From Bactericera cockerelli (lineage: Eukaryota; Arthropoda; Insecta; Hemiptera; Triozidae), in the NCBI GenBank assembly GCA_024516035.1, contig CM044963.1, forward strand, positions 29,198,057 to 29,262,056: 64,000 bases of DNA, given 5' to 3'. The notes under the pieces were generated by a model. The model was not told where the DNA came from. It worked only from the letters and a program-made list of their open reading frames with translations, and ran no database searches. The number at the start of each line of letters is the position of its first letter. Position 1 is the stretch's first letter. This document shows positions 10,960 through 19,918 of this stretch, one piece after another. The position numbers were made by a program, and so were the translations under genes.

Positions 10960-11050
10960 AAGTCTTAACCTCGCTGGATGTCGCTTAACTTCGGTGTTCT
11001 GAAGGGAACCGGTGTATTCAACATGCCATCGACGCTGGCGCACAATGATT
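10960..11050 (-). mobile_element. 5S rRNA-derived SINE (head)
   Basis: The minus strand reads CCGGTTCCCTTCAGAACACC, then GAAGTTAAGCGACATCC and GAGGTTAAGACTTGGA. These match the internal-promoter region of 5S rRNA (A box GAAGTTAAGC and the following intermediate element). It is truncated and diverged, so it is a SINE3-like retroposon head and not a 5S gene. Confidence 0.75.
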
Positions 11051-11184
11051 TTTTATTCGATTTTAAATAATATTCATAGTTCAAAGTTCCACTAAAGGAG
11101 AATCGTTTTCATTTTTTCAATTGATTGAAACTAAAGTCTTTGTTAACATCTTTATTAGTTACCTTCTCTAGAAAGCTAGAAAAA

Positions 11185-11240
11185 AATCTTTTCCATTGTA
11201 CATACATATGTCTTATCTAATAAAGCATTTAATAATAATA
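11185..11240 (+). repeat. Retroposon tail with AATAAA
   Basis: CATATGTCTTATCTAATAAA followed by AATAATAATAAT resembles the duplicated tail at 6420-6562. Confidence 0.45.
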
Positions 11241-11469
11241 ATTCAGTCACATCTCTGAGAACATCTTCAATATGTTCATCCTTTTGTTATGTAAATCCAG
11301 GTCAACAAGACAAGGCCTTTGTTTACCCAGGTGTTGACATTCCCTGCTGAGCAAATACTTGCAATTCTTTCTCTAACTAAAGACAATGCATTGTTGCAAA
11401 CCTTGTTGTGATGTACATAAATAAAACTTTTAACAAGGACTTCATTTTTTTACCTCGAGGCTACTTGTA

Positions 11470-11545
11470 GCGTAATGGGTCTTCTCCTACGCTAAGAGTC
11501 AAGAGGAGTGGTCCCAAACTTGCGCCTTGCGGGATCCTGCAACAC
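11470..11545 (-). pseudogene. Short LINE reverse-transcriptase fragment
   Basis: The minus-strand translation contains IPQGASLGPLLL. This matches the RT block 'G(V/I)PQGS.LGPLLF' of Jockey/CR1/I-type LINEs, which precedes the catalytic .ADD block. The surrounding frame is broken within a few tens of bases and no other RT motif is in register. It is an old fragment, too short to place in a clade. Confidence 0.55.
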
Positions 11546-11554
11546 TATTTTATC

Positions 11555-11680
11555 TAAGTCCCGCCGGGACAGACAAGTTGTCTTCCCATTTCGGATTTTG
11601 ACCAAATAATAATACGTTTAGGGCATACTCTTGTGATAGTCGGTAGTTGGACAGTGTTAATAAGGTAATATTATAATTAT
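11555..11680 (+). mobile_element. tRNA-derived SINE, family A, head-truncated
   Basis: Starts GCCGGGACAGACAAG and continues through the family A body (TTCCCATTTCGGATTTTGACC, AATAATACGTTTAGGGC). Confidence 0.65.
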
Positions 11681-11697
11681 AAGTTGAAAAAAGTTAT

Positions 11698-11833
11698 CAT
11701 GATTGTATCAATCACTCTCGTGATATCGCAACTACTCAAACTCACGCTGCTAATTTTATTTACTGAATTTGGGACTCGAACCACCGATCTCCAGGTTACA
11801 AGTCCGCCGCCTTATCGATCAAGCTTCTAAGGT
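11698..11833 (-). mobile_element. tRNA-derived SINE, family C
   Basis: The minus strand reads GCTTGATCGATAAGGCGGCG, CTTGTAACCTGGAGATCGG and GGTTCGAGTCCC (good B box), then AGTTTGAGTAGTTG in the body. It is one of seven copies in the window. Confidence 0.7.
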
Positions 11834-12099
11834 CGGTTGATATTATTATTGTGAGGCTCGCGAGGGACAATTACATCAATATAAATTAAAATATATCCAT
11901 GGACATCGTGGTAATTTACGTTCTGTTGGCTATAACCAGCCCTACTCAGGCTAAGTGAGATTGATTTGAGGTGCTGGGTTGTTTGTCCAGCAAATGGAGG
12001 ATACGACCCACGTCTTGTATTGGTTATGCCCTTTTTTCTATTAGGTTCTTTAACTCTGACAGTAGACATGTCGTTGGCGCCAATTCCTCTGATGTTTTT

Positions 12100-12340
12100 T
12101 ACACCAACGTGTACAGTTTGATGGTCTTCAGGTAACTTAGTAGAGAATCGGCGCTTTCGACAGAGTCTGACAGAGCTGGAGGGACAGGTAGGGAGGATCT
12201 TGTTTGTGCATGAAAATGACAAGTGAGAATGTGTTTTACAGATAAACTTTGACCACAACGACAGTTTGGGGGAAGAATTATCCTCTTTTTATTGTAAACA
12301 AGCTTGGACTTTTTTATGTTGTTGAAAGCCACGCTTTAGT
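12100..12340 (-). pseudogene. LINE ORF2 C-terminal fragment
   Basis: The 77-residue open frame on the minus strand contains CRCGQSLSVKHILTCHF, a C-x-C...H-x4-C zinc-finger-like motif typical of the C-terminus of non-LTR retrotransposon ORF2 proteins (commonly C.CG..LTVEHIL..C). It continues with a hydrophilic tail ending in a stop. There is no RT or endonuclease domain, so it is a 5'-truncated copy. The 250 bp downstream on the minus strand (11834-12100) would be its 3' UTR. The clade may be I or Jockey; I cannot decide from this fragment. Confidence 0.55.
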
Positions 12341-12465
12341 GCAATGTGGTCAAAATCTTAAAAATAATACATGAGGAGAACATTTATGTACTGGGTGGTA
12401 TTCAAACCAACGCATTCAAGTTATCTATGTAGATTAGCAGAATAGCGTCTTAGCAATTTGTAAAA
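12335..12465 (-). mobile_element. tRNA-derived SINE, family D, degraded
   Basis: GTACTGGGTGGTATTCAAACC and GATTAGCAGAATAGCG match the family D head on the minus strand, and TGTGGTCAAA its body. Confidence 0.5.
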
Positions 12466-12872
12466 ACATGACAATTTTGGCTGAACAAAGTTGGCACAGA
12501 ACAATAATACGAGTATGTCATATAAAATATTGCGGCGATGAACGTGTTTTGGAACCACTGGTCTTAATGAACTTGTTGCATAATGGGACTAGCTCCGCTG
12601 ACTCGCTGAACAAAGCTGCCTCCTCTGCCTCTTTGCTGACTGAATTATTCACTCATCTACCTGTAAAAATAACTGGACCATTCTTTCAGCTTTCTTTCTC
12701 ATGTATGCAGGCAGGAGGCTTATGTTGGTCAATATTTACTGTGTGCCTTTCACTCCGAACAAAAAATACAAATAGTAAGTAGACTTTCCAGAGATTTTTT
12801 ATATGCCCAGTTCCATTATAGACAGTTTTGGCACAGTTATAGAGAATAATATAGTTAGGGCCGAATCATAAC
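12466..12872 (+). other. Unidentified open region
   Basis: An open frame of 104 codons (12468-12782, plus strand) crosses this stretch. I see no motif, signal peptide, transmembrane segment or flanking splice pattern supporting it, and codon use is not distinctive. I do not call a gene here. Confidence 0.3.
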
Positions 12873-13010
12873 TGACCTCAGTATCTTGACCGATAAGTTG
12901 GCGGACTTGTAACCTGGAGGTCGGTGGTTCAAGTCCCGGGTTCAGTGAAGATTTTGTAAAGCGAGTTTGAGTAGTTGTGTGCAAAGTGATTAACTCAAAT
13001 ATGATAACTA
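12873..13010 (+). mobile_element. tRNA-derived SINE, family C
   Basis: Good copy: TCTTGACCGATAAGTTGGCG, CTTGTAACCTGGAGGTCGG, GGTTCAAGTCCC (B box), then AGTTTGAGTAGTTGTG. The A box is weak. Confidence 0.75.
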
Positions 13011-13039
13011 ACTTTTTAGTAAGGACGATTTTTTTAAAT

Positions 13040-13275
13040 TTGTGTTCAACCGCCCTTTCAACTGCATGGTCATATCACAACCAGTGTGTTACCCTCCATT
13101 CGCAGGAAACTCACAAATTTGCTAAAATTAAACTCACCCTCCCTGGGTTGGGCTTGAATGTCAGCATCATGAAGTCTTCACCTCGCTGGAAGTTGCCTGA
13201 CTTCATTGATTCTACGGAAATCGGTGCATTCAACGCGCCATCAAAGCTGGCTGGCAAGGGTCGAATTATAAAACC
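13040..13275 (-). mobile_element. 5S rRNA-derived SINE with body
   Basis: The 5S-like head is at the right: the minus strand reads GCGTTGAATGCACCGATTTC and AGGTGAAGACTTC. It is followed by a body (13045-13150) that contains the inverse of CTTTCAACTGCATGGTCAT and CCATTCGCAGGAAACTCAC. Head then body is the expected SINE3 order. The same body lies beside a second 5S copy at 57450-57690. Confidence 0.7.
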
Positions 13276-13395
13276 TTATAGTACTGTCCAGTGTCCTTTC
13301 AAGTTCTATTTTCTCCAAGGATAAGAAAGATAATGACCCAAGGTACTTCGGTATTAATAGTAATAACTCTAAATATAAGAGGTAGTCTAAAACCG

Positions 13396-13406
13396 TGCAC
13401 TGGTAG
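13396..13406 (+). mobile_element. 5' end of SINE family D, split by LTR element
   Basis: GTGCACTGGTAG is the start of a family D SINE. The remainder resumes at 15978 after the LTR retrotransposon, which duplicated GGTAG on insertion. Confidence 0.7.
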
Positions 13407-13608
13407 TGATACATATTGATTATTTACTGGCCGGAAGAAATTCCTCTTCTGGACTGGGTACCGAATGACTGGTCACTCTTGGTTTAGATTTTCCACCAGT
13501 TCACTTTTCTGTTCTCTGTTAAATAAATGTAAAATAGATTGATTCACTCTTACACCATACATTCGTACATTATTAGTTATTTCCTTAGTTAGTACGACAT
13601 ACATATCA
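13407..13608 (+). repeat. 5' LTR of Gag-only retrotransposon (202 bp)
   Basis: Begins TGATAC and ends TATCA (TG...CA rule). It looks identical to the 3' LTR at 15776-15977 over all 202 bp. It contains AAATAAATG, a possible polyadenylation signal. It is preceded by GGTAG, the left copy of the 5-bp target duplication. Confidence 0.95.
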
Positions 13609-13610
13609 AT

Positions 13611-13626
13611 TGGCGACGATGGAGAA
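13611..13626 (+). other. Candidate primer binding site
   Basis: TGGCGACGATGGAGAA lies two bases after the LTR. A PBS complementary to a tRNA 3' end normally starts TGG (pairing with the CCA end). The tRNA cannot be named without a search. The first in-frame gag ATG (13619) lies inside this site, an unusually tight arrangement. Confidence 0.55.
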
Positions 13627-15778
13627 AGAAATCAAACAATGGAGGAACAAAAGGGCGACATTCAAGGCGATGCTTACGAAGACAGATGGAAAAATTTCAC
13701 CGGACTGCTCACCGGAACAGCTGACGGCATATGAAGAACTTATTGTGTTCTATAGAAAAAAATACGAAGAAGCTCAGGACACATTGGATACACTGGTACA
13801 GGAGGAAGAGTTAGAGCAGGAACAAAGTTACAGGTTTTCAATTTACGAACTGATAACAGGTATGACTGTAAAAATTTTACAATTGAGAAACAAGATAGAT
13901 ACACCTAAAACAAGCAATCCCCAATCATTATGTACAACATCAAATTTAAATTTTGTTCCTTATCAAGAGGACGAAACTTTTTCGAATTTTGTCAAACGAC
14001 TTGAAACTTTCATGTTGCTAAAGGGCAATTCAGATGACAAAATGAAGGTATATATTCTACTACATGCTTTATTACCTCACATACATGAGAAATTATATGA
14101 TATTTGTGCCCCAGATAGCCCTATTAATAAGACATATGAGGAACTTGTTAAAATATTACAAGAACATCTAGAACCAAGGCCTAGTCTCTGGGCACTACAA
14201 AATAAATTTATAAACCGTACTCAGGAACATAACGAATCTGTCCTACAATTTTCGACAGAACTAAAGAAATTAGCCAAGTACTGCGAGTTCAAGTGCGAGG
14301 GGTGTGAGCACTGCACAGCGGATGTATTCCTGAGTTTGCAGTTCATCAGAGGACTCGCTGATCCAGAGGTGCGGATGCGGCTGCTGCAGGACAAGGATAA
14401 GAAGAGCTTCAAGGACGTGGTGGACTTAGCTTTGACGGTTGAAATGGCTAAACAAGATAATTCGTGCATGGGGGAAAGTAGAGTCAAGGCGCCTATCGGG
14501 TTGAACCAAATAAAAACTACGCCTACGAACGTAAGTTACAACCCTATTCATGTTACAAGGGAGAACAAGATTATTTCAGAGCCTAGGAGATCAGAACAGA
14601 GTGCCGCAAGTAAGCACACTGATGCTAGTACAAACCCAAATGATTTGAGAGGTAAATGCTATCGATGTGGAAATCCTCAGCATAGGGCCAATGTTTGTAA
14701 ATTTCGGAACACATTTTGTTCAAAGTGTAACAAGATCGGTCACATTGCTAGAGTCTGTATGTCATTTATTAAAAGTAACAAGCATAAAAACCATACAGTA
14801 GACGAACAAATTTTAGGAGAAGAATCCAATTACGAAGTTAATTTGATACGTAGTAAAAAAACTGATAATTTTATGGTACACGTACTAATAGAAACAAAAC
14901 CATTCCAAATGGAGGTAGATACAGGAGCCTCCCTAAGCTCTATTTCTTATGACGATTACAACAAATTAAATCTGAATAGTAAGATTTACAAAACTAGCAT
15001 AGAAATGAAAACTTACACTGGCGAAATCATAAAACCTAGAGGAGTGTGTTTTGTGAAATGTAACTACAAGAGTCAAAATTTTGTTGGTAAACTGATCATA
15101 GTAAATCAGATGGTAGACCCTATTTTTGGTCGCGACTGGATTCGCGAAGTAAACTTGGATTGGGCTGAAATAAAAACATTAACATCTGCTAAAAGCTCAC
15201 CGTTGGAACACTTACTTGCGAAATATGAAAATGTTTTCAGTGACAAGATCGGAGTCATACCGAGTGAACTGGGCCATCTCGAGCTGAAACCAGACGCGAC
15301 TCCAATATTCTGCCCGCCGCGTCCAGTGCCGTATTCACGGAAATTGAAAACCGAGGAAGAGCTGCTGCGACTTGAAAAAGAAGGAATCATCACGAAGTCG
15401 AATTTCGTCATTCACAAGACATCAGCTGCATTTCATCCATCCATCAAGATGCAGCTGAGGAAGGTGCCAAATAGCGACGGGGTATCTCCCTACTCTATGA
15501 TGCTTGGAAGAGACCCGAGAACAAGACTCTATGCTATCATGAAACCTCCGGAGCTAGAAACAAGGAACACTCAACCAGCAGTCTCACACAAAGGCAGATT
15601 TTTCAATATAGGAGACCGAGTGCAAGCTCGCAACTACTTCCGAGGACCAAGATGGGTATTTGGAAAAATAATAGAGCGACAAGGATTGCTGCATTATGTG
15701 GTGACTTTGGATGATGGACGGGAGTGGCGGAGACATGTGGATCAGATCCGACTCACACATTACAGGGGGGACATATGA
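13619..15778 (+). CDS. Gag-protease polyprotein fused to integrase C-terminus, RT deleted
   Basis: This is the single long open frame of a Ty3/Gypsy-type LTR retrotransposon, 719 codons from the first ATG (the frame is open from 13610). Positions count from codon 13610. A Gag capsid-like region spans about 120-285. Two zinc knuckles follow, CYRCGNPQHRANVC (350-363) and CSKCNKIGHIARVC (370-383). The aspartic protease motif DTGA is at 437-440. The very start of the reverse transcriptase follows (PPRPVPYS at 569-576, then EEGI-like text to about 599). The frame then jumps to the integrase C-terminal region (GVSPYSMMLGRDPRTRL at 624-640, then an SH3-like tail). RT palm, RNase H and the integrase catalytic core are absent, which for this family means loss of about 600-700 residues. 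The frame stays open across the junction at about nucleotide 15404. The stop codon touches the 3' LTR. Family knowledge: Gag-only elements can be packaged and copied with enzymes from an intact relative. Inference: identical LTRs mean recent movement. Confidence 0.9.
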   Translation: MEKEIKQWRNKRATFKAMLTKTDGKISPDCSPEQLTAYEELIVFYRKKYEEAQDTLDTLVQEEELEQEQSYRFSIYELITGMTVKILQLRNKIDTPKTSNPQSLCTTSNLNFVPYQEDETFSNFVKRLETFMLLKGNSDDKMKVYILLHALLPHIHEKLYDICAPDSPINKTYEELVKILQEHLEPRPSLWALQNKFINRTQEHNESVLQFSTELKKLAKYCEFKCEGCEHCTADVFLSLQFIRGLADPEVRMRLLQDKDKKSFKDVVDLALTVEMAKQDNSCMGESRVKAPIGLNQIKTTPTNVSYNPIHVTRENKIISEPRRSEQSAASKHTDASTNPNDLRGKCYRCGNPQHRANVCKFRNTFCSKCNKIGHIARVCMSFIKSNKHKNHTVDEQILGEESNYEVNLIRSKKTDNFMVHVLIETKPFQMEVDTGASLSSISYDDYNKLNLNSKIYKTSIEMKTYTGEIIKPRGVCFVKCNYKSQNFVGKLIIVNQMVDPIFGRDWIREVNLDWAEIKTLTSAKSSPLEHLLAKYENVFSDKIGVIPSELGHLELKPDATPIFCPPRPVPYSRKLKTEEELLRLEKEGIITKSNFVIHKTSAAFHPSIKMQLRKVPNSDGVSPYSMMLGRDPRTRLYAIMKPPELETRNTQPAVSHKGRFFNIGDRVQARNYFRGPRWVFGKIIERQGLLHYVVTLDDGREWRRHVDQIRLTHYRGDI
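15404..15404 (+). other. Deletion junction inside the polyprotein
   Basis: Around codon 599 the protein changes from the N-terminal RT sequence (GIITKSNF) to a segment resembling the end of integrase. The missing DNA would be about 2 kb in an intact relative. The position is accurate to a few codons only. Confidence 0.7.
15762..15775 (+). other. Candidate polypurine tract
   Basis: ACAGGGGGGACATA lies immediately before the 3' LTR. A purine-rich run here is where plus-strand DNA synthesis starts in LTR retroelements. Confidence 0.6.
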
Positions 15779-15977
15779 TACATATTGATTATTTACTGGC
15801 CGGAAGAAATTCCTCTTCTGGACTGGGTACCGAATGACTGGTCACTCTTGGTTTAGATTTTCCACCAGTTCACTTTTCTGTTCTCTGTTAAATAAATGTA
15901 AAATAGATTGATTCACTCTTACACCATACATTCGTACATTATTAGTTATTTCCTTAGTTAGTACGACATACATATCA
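15776..15977 (+). repeat. 3' LTR of Gag-only retrotransposon (202 bp)
   Basis: Same sequence as the 5' LTR, with no difference found by eye. It is followed by GGTAG (15978-15982), matching the 5 bp before the 5' LTR (13402-13406). Confidence 0.95.
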
Positions 15978-16180
15978 GGTAGTCAATTGGTTAACGCGGT
16001 AGCCTGGTAAACCAGGTAGTGTAGGGATCCGTTGGTTCGAATCCCACCCAGTGCATGAATATTTACTCGTTTATTTGAGTCTGTGACCACATAATAATGT
16101 GACTCTGAGGGTTAGGTGGTAGAAAATGATTTGAGTCTGGTGATGGTTACGTTCTCCAAAAGAGTGTTATTATTAGGATG
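15978..16180 (+). mobile_element. SINE family D, 3' portion after LTR insertion
   Basis: GGTAGTCAATTGGTTAACGC (A-box region), CCGTTGGTTCGAATCCCACC (B box GGTTCGAATCC is a perfect match), then a body with CACATAATAATGTGACTCTG. This is the best-preserved family D copy in the window. With 13396-13406 it makes one SINE interrupted in its head. Confidence 0.8.
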
Positions 16181-16194
16181 ATGGTAAAGAGTAC

Positions 16195-16485
16195 TACAGA
16201 GTAAAATGAGATATTCTTTTTTAAAGATGAGTGTTTCACAGCCTTTTTTATTTCATAGTCATGAAATAGGAGCTACTGTAGACGCTTGTGGTTTGTGTTG
16301 TAGCCTGCCCATTCCGTAGTGTGCCTCCCCTCTGATGGGCGAGAAGTGACACAATACTTCCCATTTAGGTACTGGGTCACCGCAAACAACTGTAACCAAT
16401 TTTTGAACACAAATTTCTGTCGGCGCAGGGTTTCGAACCTTCCGCATGCCAAGCGAGTGCTTAACCACTGAGCTATTCGTGCGCT
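16195..16485 (-). mobile_element. tRNA-derived SINE, family B
   Basis: On the minus strand: GCGCACGAATAGCTCAGTGG, then AAGCACTCGCTTGGCATGCG, GGTTCGAAACCC (B box), GCCGACAGAAATTTG, and the body with CACTTCTCGCCCATCAGAGG. This is a complete head, unlike the collapsed copy at 3753. Confidence 0.8.
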
Positions 16486-16489
16486 TAAC

Positions 16490-17190
16490 TGAGTTGTTAA
16501 GGATAGAATGAAAACAGTTGGATGTGAAAGAAAAATAAAGAATTTTGTATTATAATTTCAACTAATAGATTTTATTGTCTACTTAATTAGTAATTTAAAT
16601 GTAAATATATTAAGGATTCCAGAACTTACTTAGGTTAATTGCTTTTAATAATTAGGTAATTTACACTTTTTACAGATTAATTTTTTTCCAAATTAATCGA
16701 GAATATGTAATGATTATGACTAAAGTTGGTTTATGATGATAAACAGTGATTTGGATCTGAATTTAAATTAAAAAAATCGTATCTAATATTTATGATAAAC
16801 CTTTTACCTATCTATCAAAAAAATAAAATCTAATGAGTCTAATGACATAAGATAATAATTTAGGAATAATGATTTAAACACAAAAAAATGTGTGGTAACT
16901 TTTTAAGTAGATATTAAGGGTTTAAATAATTATCGTATAAGGAGAAAAATAAAATATTTACATTTCAATAATATTTGTTACCAATTGCAGGAAACTCACT
17001 AAACATGGGTAAACCCCGTTAATTTGTAAAAAACAAAACAAAAAAAAATAGTATTTTTATTTTTACTATCGTTGAGTTTTTCAAAATCTTGTTTGTGCGC
17101 CCACCACTACTGGTCGCTACTCTCGTGCTGATCAGCTATCCTGTGTACAGTGAATTTATAATCTCTCTTATGAATAGTTAAATATCATTA
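16490..17190. other. No gene seen; AT-rich
   Basis: Very AT-rich up to 17100 and without recognisable features, except GCAGGAAACTCACTAAAC near 16988, which resembles the 5S-SINE body. Confidence 0.5.
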
Positions 17191-17545
17191 TCATCATAGG
17201 GTGGCGTCATCGTGAACGATGGTAGCCAGACAGTGAAGGAATGACTCAGCACTTCTACCACTGTCTTTACAAGGAGGCTAATAATTGACAAGGGCCCCCA
17301 CAATCAAGCCAATGCTGGTCTACTTCCTGTTTATAGTCCCCCCAGCCAGACTGCTGGTCTACTTCCTGTTTATAGTCCCCCAGCCAGACTGCTGGTCGAC
17401 TCCCTGTTTATAGTCGCCCAGTCAGACTGCTGGTCTACTCCCTGTTTATAGTCGCCCAGTCAGACTGCTGGTCTACTCCCTGTTTATAGTCCCCCAGTCA
17501 GACTGCTGGTCTACTCACTCTTTAAGTCCCCCAGCCAGTTCAATT
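17190..17545 (+). repeat. Repeat G with ~50-bp internal minisatellite
   Basis: Starts GGGTGGCGTCATCGTGAACG and contains CAGACAGTGAAGGAATGACT. It then has five to six units of CCAGCCAGACTGCTGGTCTA plus CTCCCTGTTTATAGTC (17305-17530). A second copy with only two units is at 38745-38945, and diverged parts are at 17860-17930 and 54230-54480. Confidence 0.75.
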
Positions 17546-17639
17546 GAACAACAAAATTCAAATTCTTTAAATTATTTTCTCCAAATCTGGTTACTAAACG
17601 GTAATTATTAATTTATGAAAACATGTAATAGTGTTTGGT

Positions 17640-17935
17640 GGAGAATGCCAAGGCATTGTTACCACCCTTGATCAAAAGTTATTATTTTGTTGTTGTTGTT
17701 GTTGTTGTAGCCAGCTTGGCTACAGCTGGAGGGGTGAGTGATGGTCTCCCGCCCTGAACCACATATTTCTATGTGCTATCAACCATCATGAGGACTTGGA
17801 CTTTTCTTTATAAGCCATTAAACCCTTAAGAAACTGCAAGGTAGCCTGGCTTGTAAGGGTTGGCTAGTCTGTTCTCTGTTTATAGTCCTCTAGCGAGACA
17901 CTGATCTTCTCCCTGTTTAACGTATTTGTATTGTT
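17640..17935. repeat. (GTT)n microsatellite and diverged repeat G sequence
   Basis: GTTGTTGTTGTTGTTGTT lies at about 17690-17710. TGTTTATAGTCCTCTAGCGA and CTTCTCCCTGTTTAACG later match repeat G. Confidence 0.6.
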
Positions 17936-18950
17936 TTAATTGTCTCCTCAATAAAATTTCAATTCAAATAACATATCCTCAAAAATAAATATATTCCGGG
18001 CTCACTGAGCTTTGTAGCCTTGCCCTTTTTAGATTTATTATAATTATAATTTTATTGTAATAATGTAATTCTAAGTAAAGTTTGATTTCATTTTATTAAT
18101 AATAATAATGATGAAAGTCAGAAATATCATAATTAGAGAAATATCATGATACCTCCTATACTCTAATTTAAAACATGTACCTACCTGGTTTAAAAGAAAC
18201 TATAGCTGACATATCTGAGAAAAGACATATCTGCCAATATGAAATTGGCATAATTATTTAAATCACAGTAATATTTCCCAAACCTGGGACCCAAAACACT
18301 CATTAGGTTCCTATCTAAAGGATACGAATCGACAACCTTATCGATTGAGATACTGAGTCGGTATTTACAAGACATTTTACAATGATGCGTACGGTATTTA
18401 TAGTTGATTGTATTATTATTATTAAATTATTTCTTTTAACAGAATATAATTATGTACAAACAAATAATGATGAAGATTAAAATACAGAATTGACAACAAT
18501 ATAAACAAGAACATGATAGACATTTAACCCGCGAATGGTGTGCTGTATAGAAATTTTCTAACATTCGAATTGATTGGCACCTAACACCAGTTTAAACTGG
18601 TAGAATCAAGTCAGATTTCGACTAGCTTTCTAAAATATTGTTTCCTTTGATGTGCCGATCAAGAAATTACGGTAATTATTAGTGTCCGGAAATCGTCCGA
18701 GTTGAAAGGTCCTTAGGAATCTTACTTAGAATGTTATGTTCACCACAGTGTGTGCGGAACATACATTCGAGCGGATGTTCCGTTGTCACAAATGCGCCCA
18801 CACTGTTGCAATTTTTTTTTTTAACGAAAAATCGCCCTAAAAACAAGAAAATAAATATAATAGATCTTTTCTTCACACTACACCATTCTTTTAACTTTTT
18901 TTTCGCACCACTCACGGGTGAAAAAGCATAGATAAAATATAATACAGATG
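17936..18950. other. No gene seen; includes degraded SINE C at ~18275-18365
   Basis: AT-rich. On the minus strand at 18275-18365 there is a degraded family C head (TCGATAAGGTTGTCGATTCG, ATGAGTGTTTTGGGTCCC). The remainder is unrecognised. Confidence 0.45.
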
Positions 18951-18988
18951 TTCTAACTAAAGGGCGGGTTTATTGCCTATGGTATTAA
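18950..18988 (-). repeat. Repeat E fragment
   Basis: TTCTAACTAAAGGGCGGGTT and TTATTGCC are the inverse of the repeat E core. Confidence 0.5.
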
Positions 18989-19017
18989 GCTTTATTTGAA
19001 TACAGTAGGTATTTACA

Positions 19018-19075
19018 ATGACAGCGCACTTATAGCTCAGTGGTAAGCTACTCGCTTGCCATGTGGAAGTTCACT
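19018..19075 (+). mobile_element. tRNA-derived SINE head, family B
   Basis: GCGCACTTATAGCTCAGTGG then AAGCTACTCGCTTGCCATG; the B box is missing. Truncated head. Confidence 0.6.
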
Positions 19076-19077
19076 TG

Positions 19078-19160
19078 TAACGTACACTTTATTGTACGGT
19101 ATTTATAATTTATCGTACAATATTTACAATTTATCGTACGGTATTTGTAATTACTCGTAC
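19078..19160 (+). repeat. Short tandem repeat, unit ~24 bp
   Basis: CGTACGGTATTTATAATTTAT-like units occur about four times with substitutions. Confidence 0.7.
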
Positions 19161-19818
19161 CATGGGCGTAGCCAGCATCCGCTCTAGGGGGGGGCAACTA
19201 AGATATCCGTGTCGAAAGTGGGGGGGGGGGGGGTGTGGGGTCCTTTGCGTGCGGAAAAAGGCAGTGGAAGCGATTTGTTTTGTTGTTGTTGAAATCCAAA
19301 GGTCCCACAAAAAACTGAATATATATTTGTAATTTGTACCTACCTACACATACAACGAATACAGACAGCTTTTCTTCTCTCTCAATAATATTTTAGAACA
19401 GGCTTTTTATTTATTGAATGGAATAGAGGTAACAATGTTATTGAAACTTATTTGATGCAAAGTTAATTTCAAAAACAAAAAAAAAATTAAAATCGAAAGC
19501 GCATTACTTTTGAGGTTTTTTGAGTATAAATCTCGATTCTTTGCAAGGACATATACATTATTATACATATTTAGAACCGCAATTTTATTGCTAATCTAAA
19601 ACTGTGCCGATACGTAACGATTTGGGTAATACTTTTTGATCGAGGAGCCTTTTTGTACTGTCGAAACGTTGAAAATTGCCGTAACGAAAAATCTTTATTG
19701 ACCTATATTGACCCTACCTTGACCGATTTAAGAAAAAAAAAAGTTACTACTAATTGCAACTTTTAGAGACAAAGCTTTTAATATGCAACACATTAGGTCA
19801 AAAGGTCAAAAAATAGGT
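19161..19818. other. Unclassified DNA before the assembly gap
   Basis: CATGGGCGTAGCCAGCATCC followed by G runs at 19163-19235 looks like a DNA-transposon terminus (a GGGCGTAGCCAG motif ends many insect MITEs), but I could not find a matching inverse. The rest is AT-rich. Confidence 0.35.
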
Positions 19819-19918
19819 NNNNNNNNNNNNNNNNNNNNNNNNNNNNNNNNNNNNNNNNNNNNNNNNNNNNNNNNNNNNNNNNNNNNNNNNNNNNNNNNNN
19901 NNNNNNNNNNNNNNNNNN
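19819..19918. other. Assembly gap (100 N)
   Basis: Exactly 100 N, a conventional placeholder for a gap of unknown size. The right edge lies inside the purine minisatellite, so the true array is probably longer than shown. Confidence 0.98.

Noticed and set aside
12468..12782. 104-codon plus-strand frame in fairly balanced DNA
   Set aside because: No motif, no supporting splice sites, surrounded by repeats.
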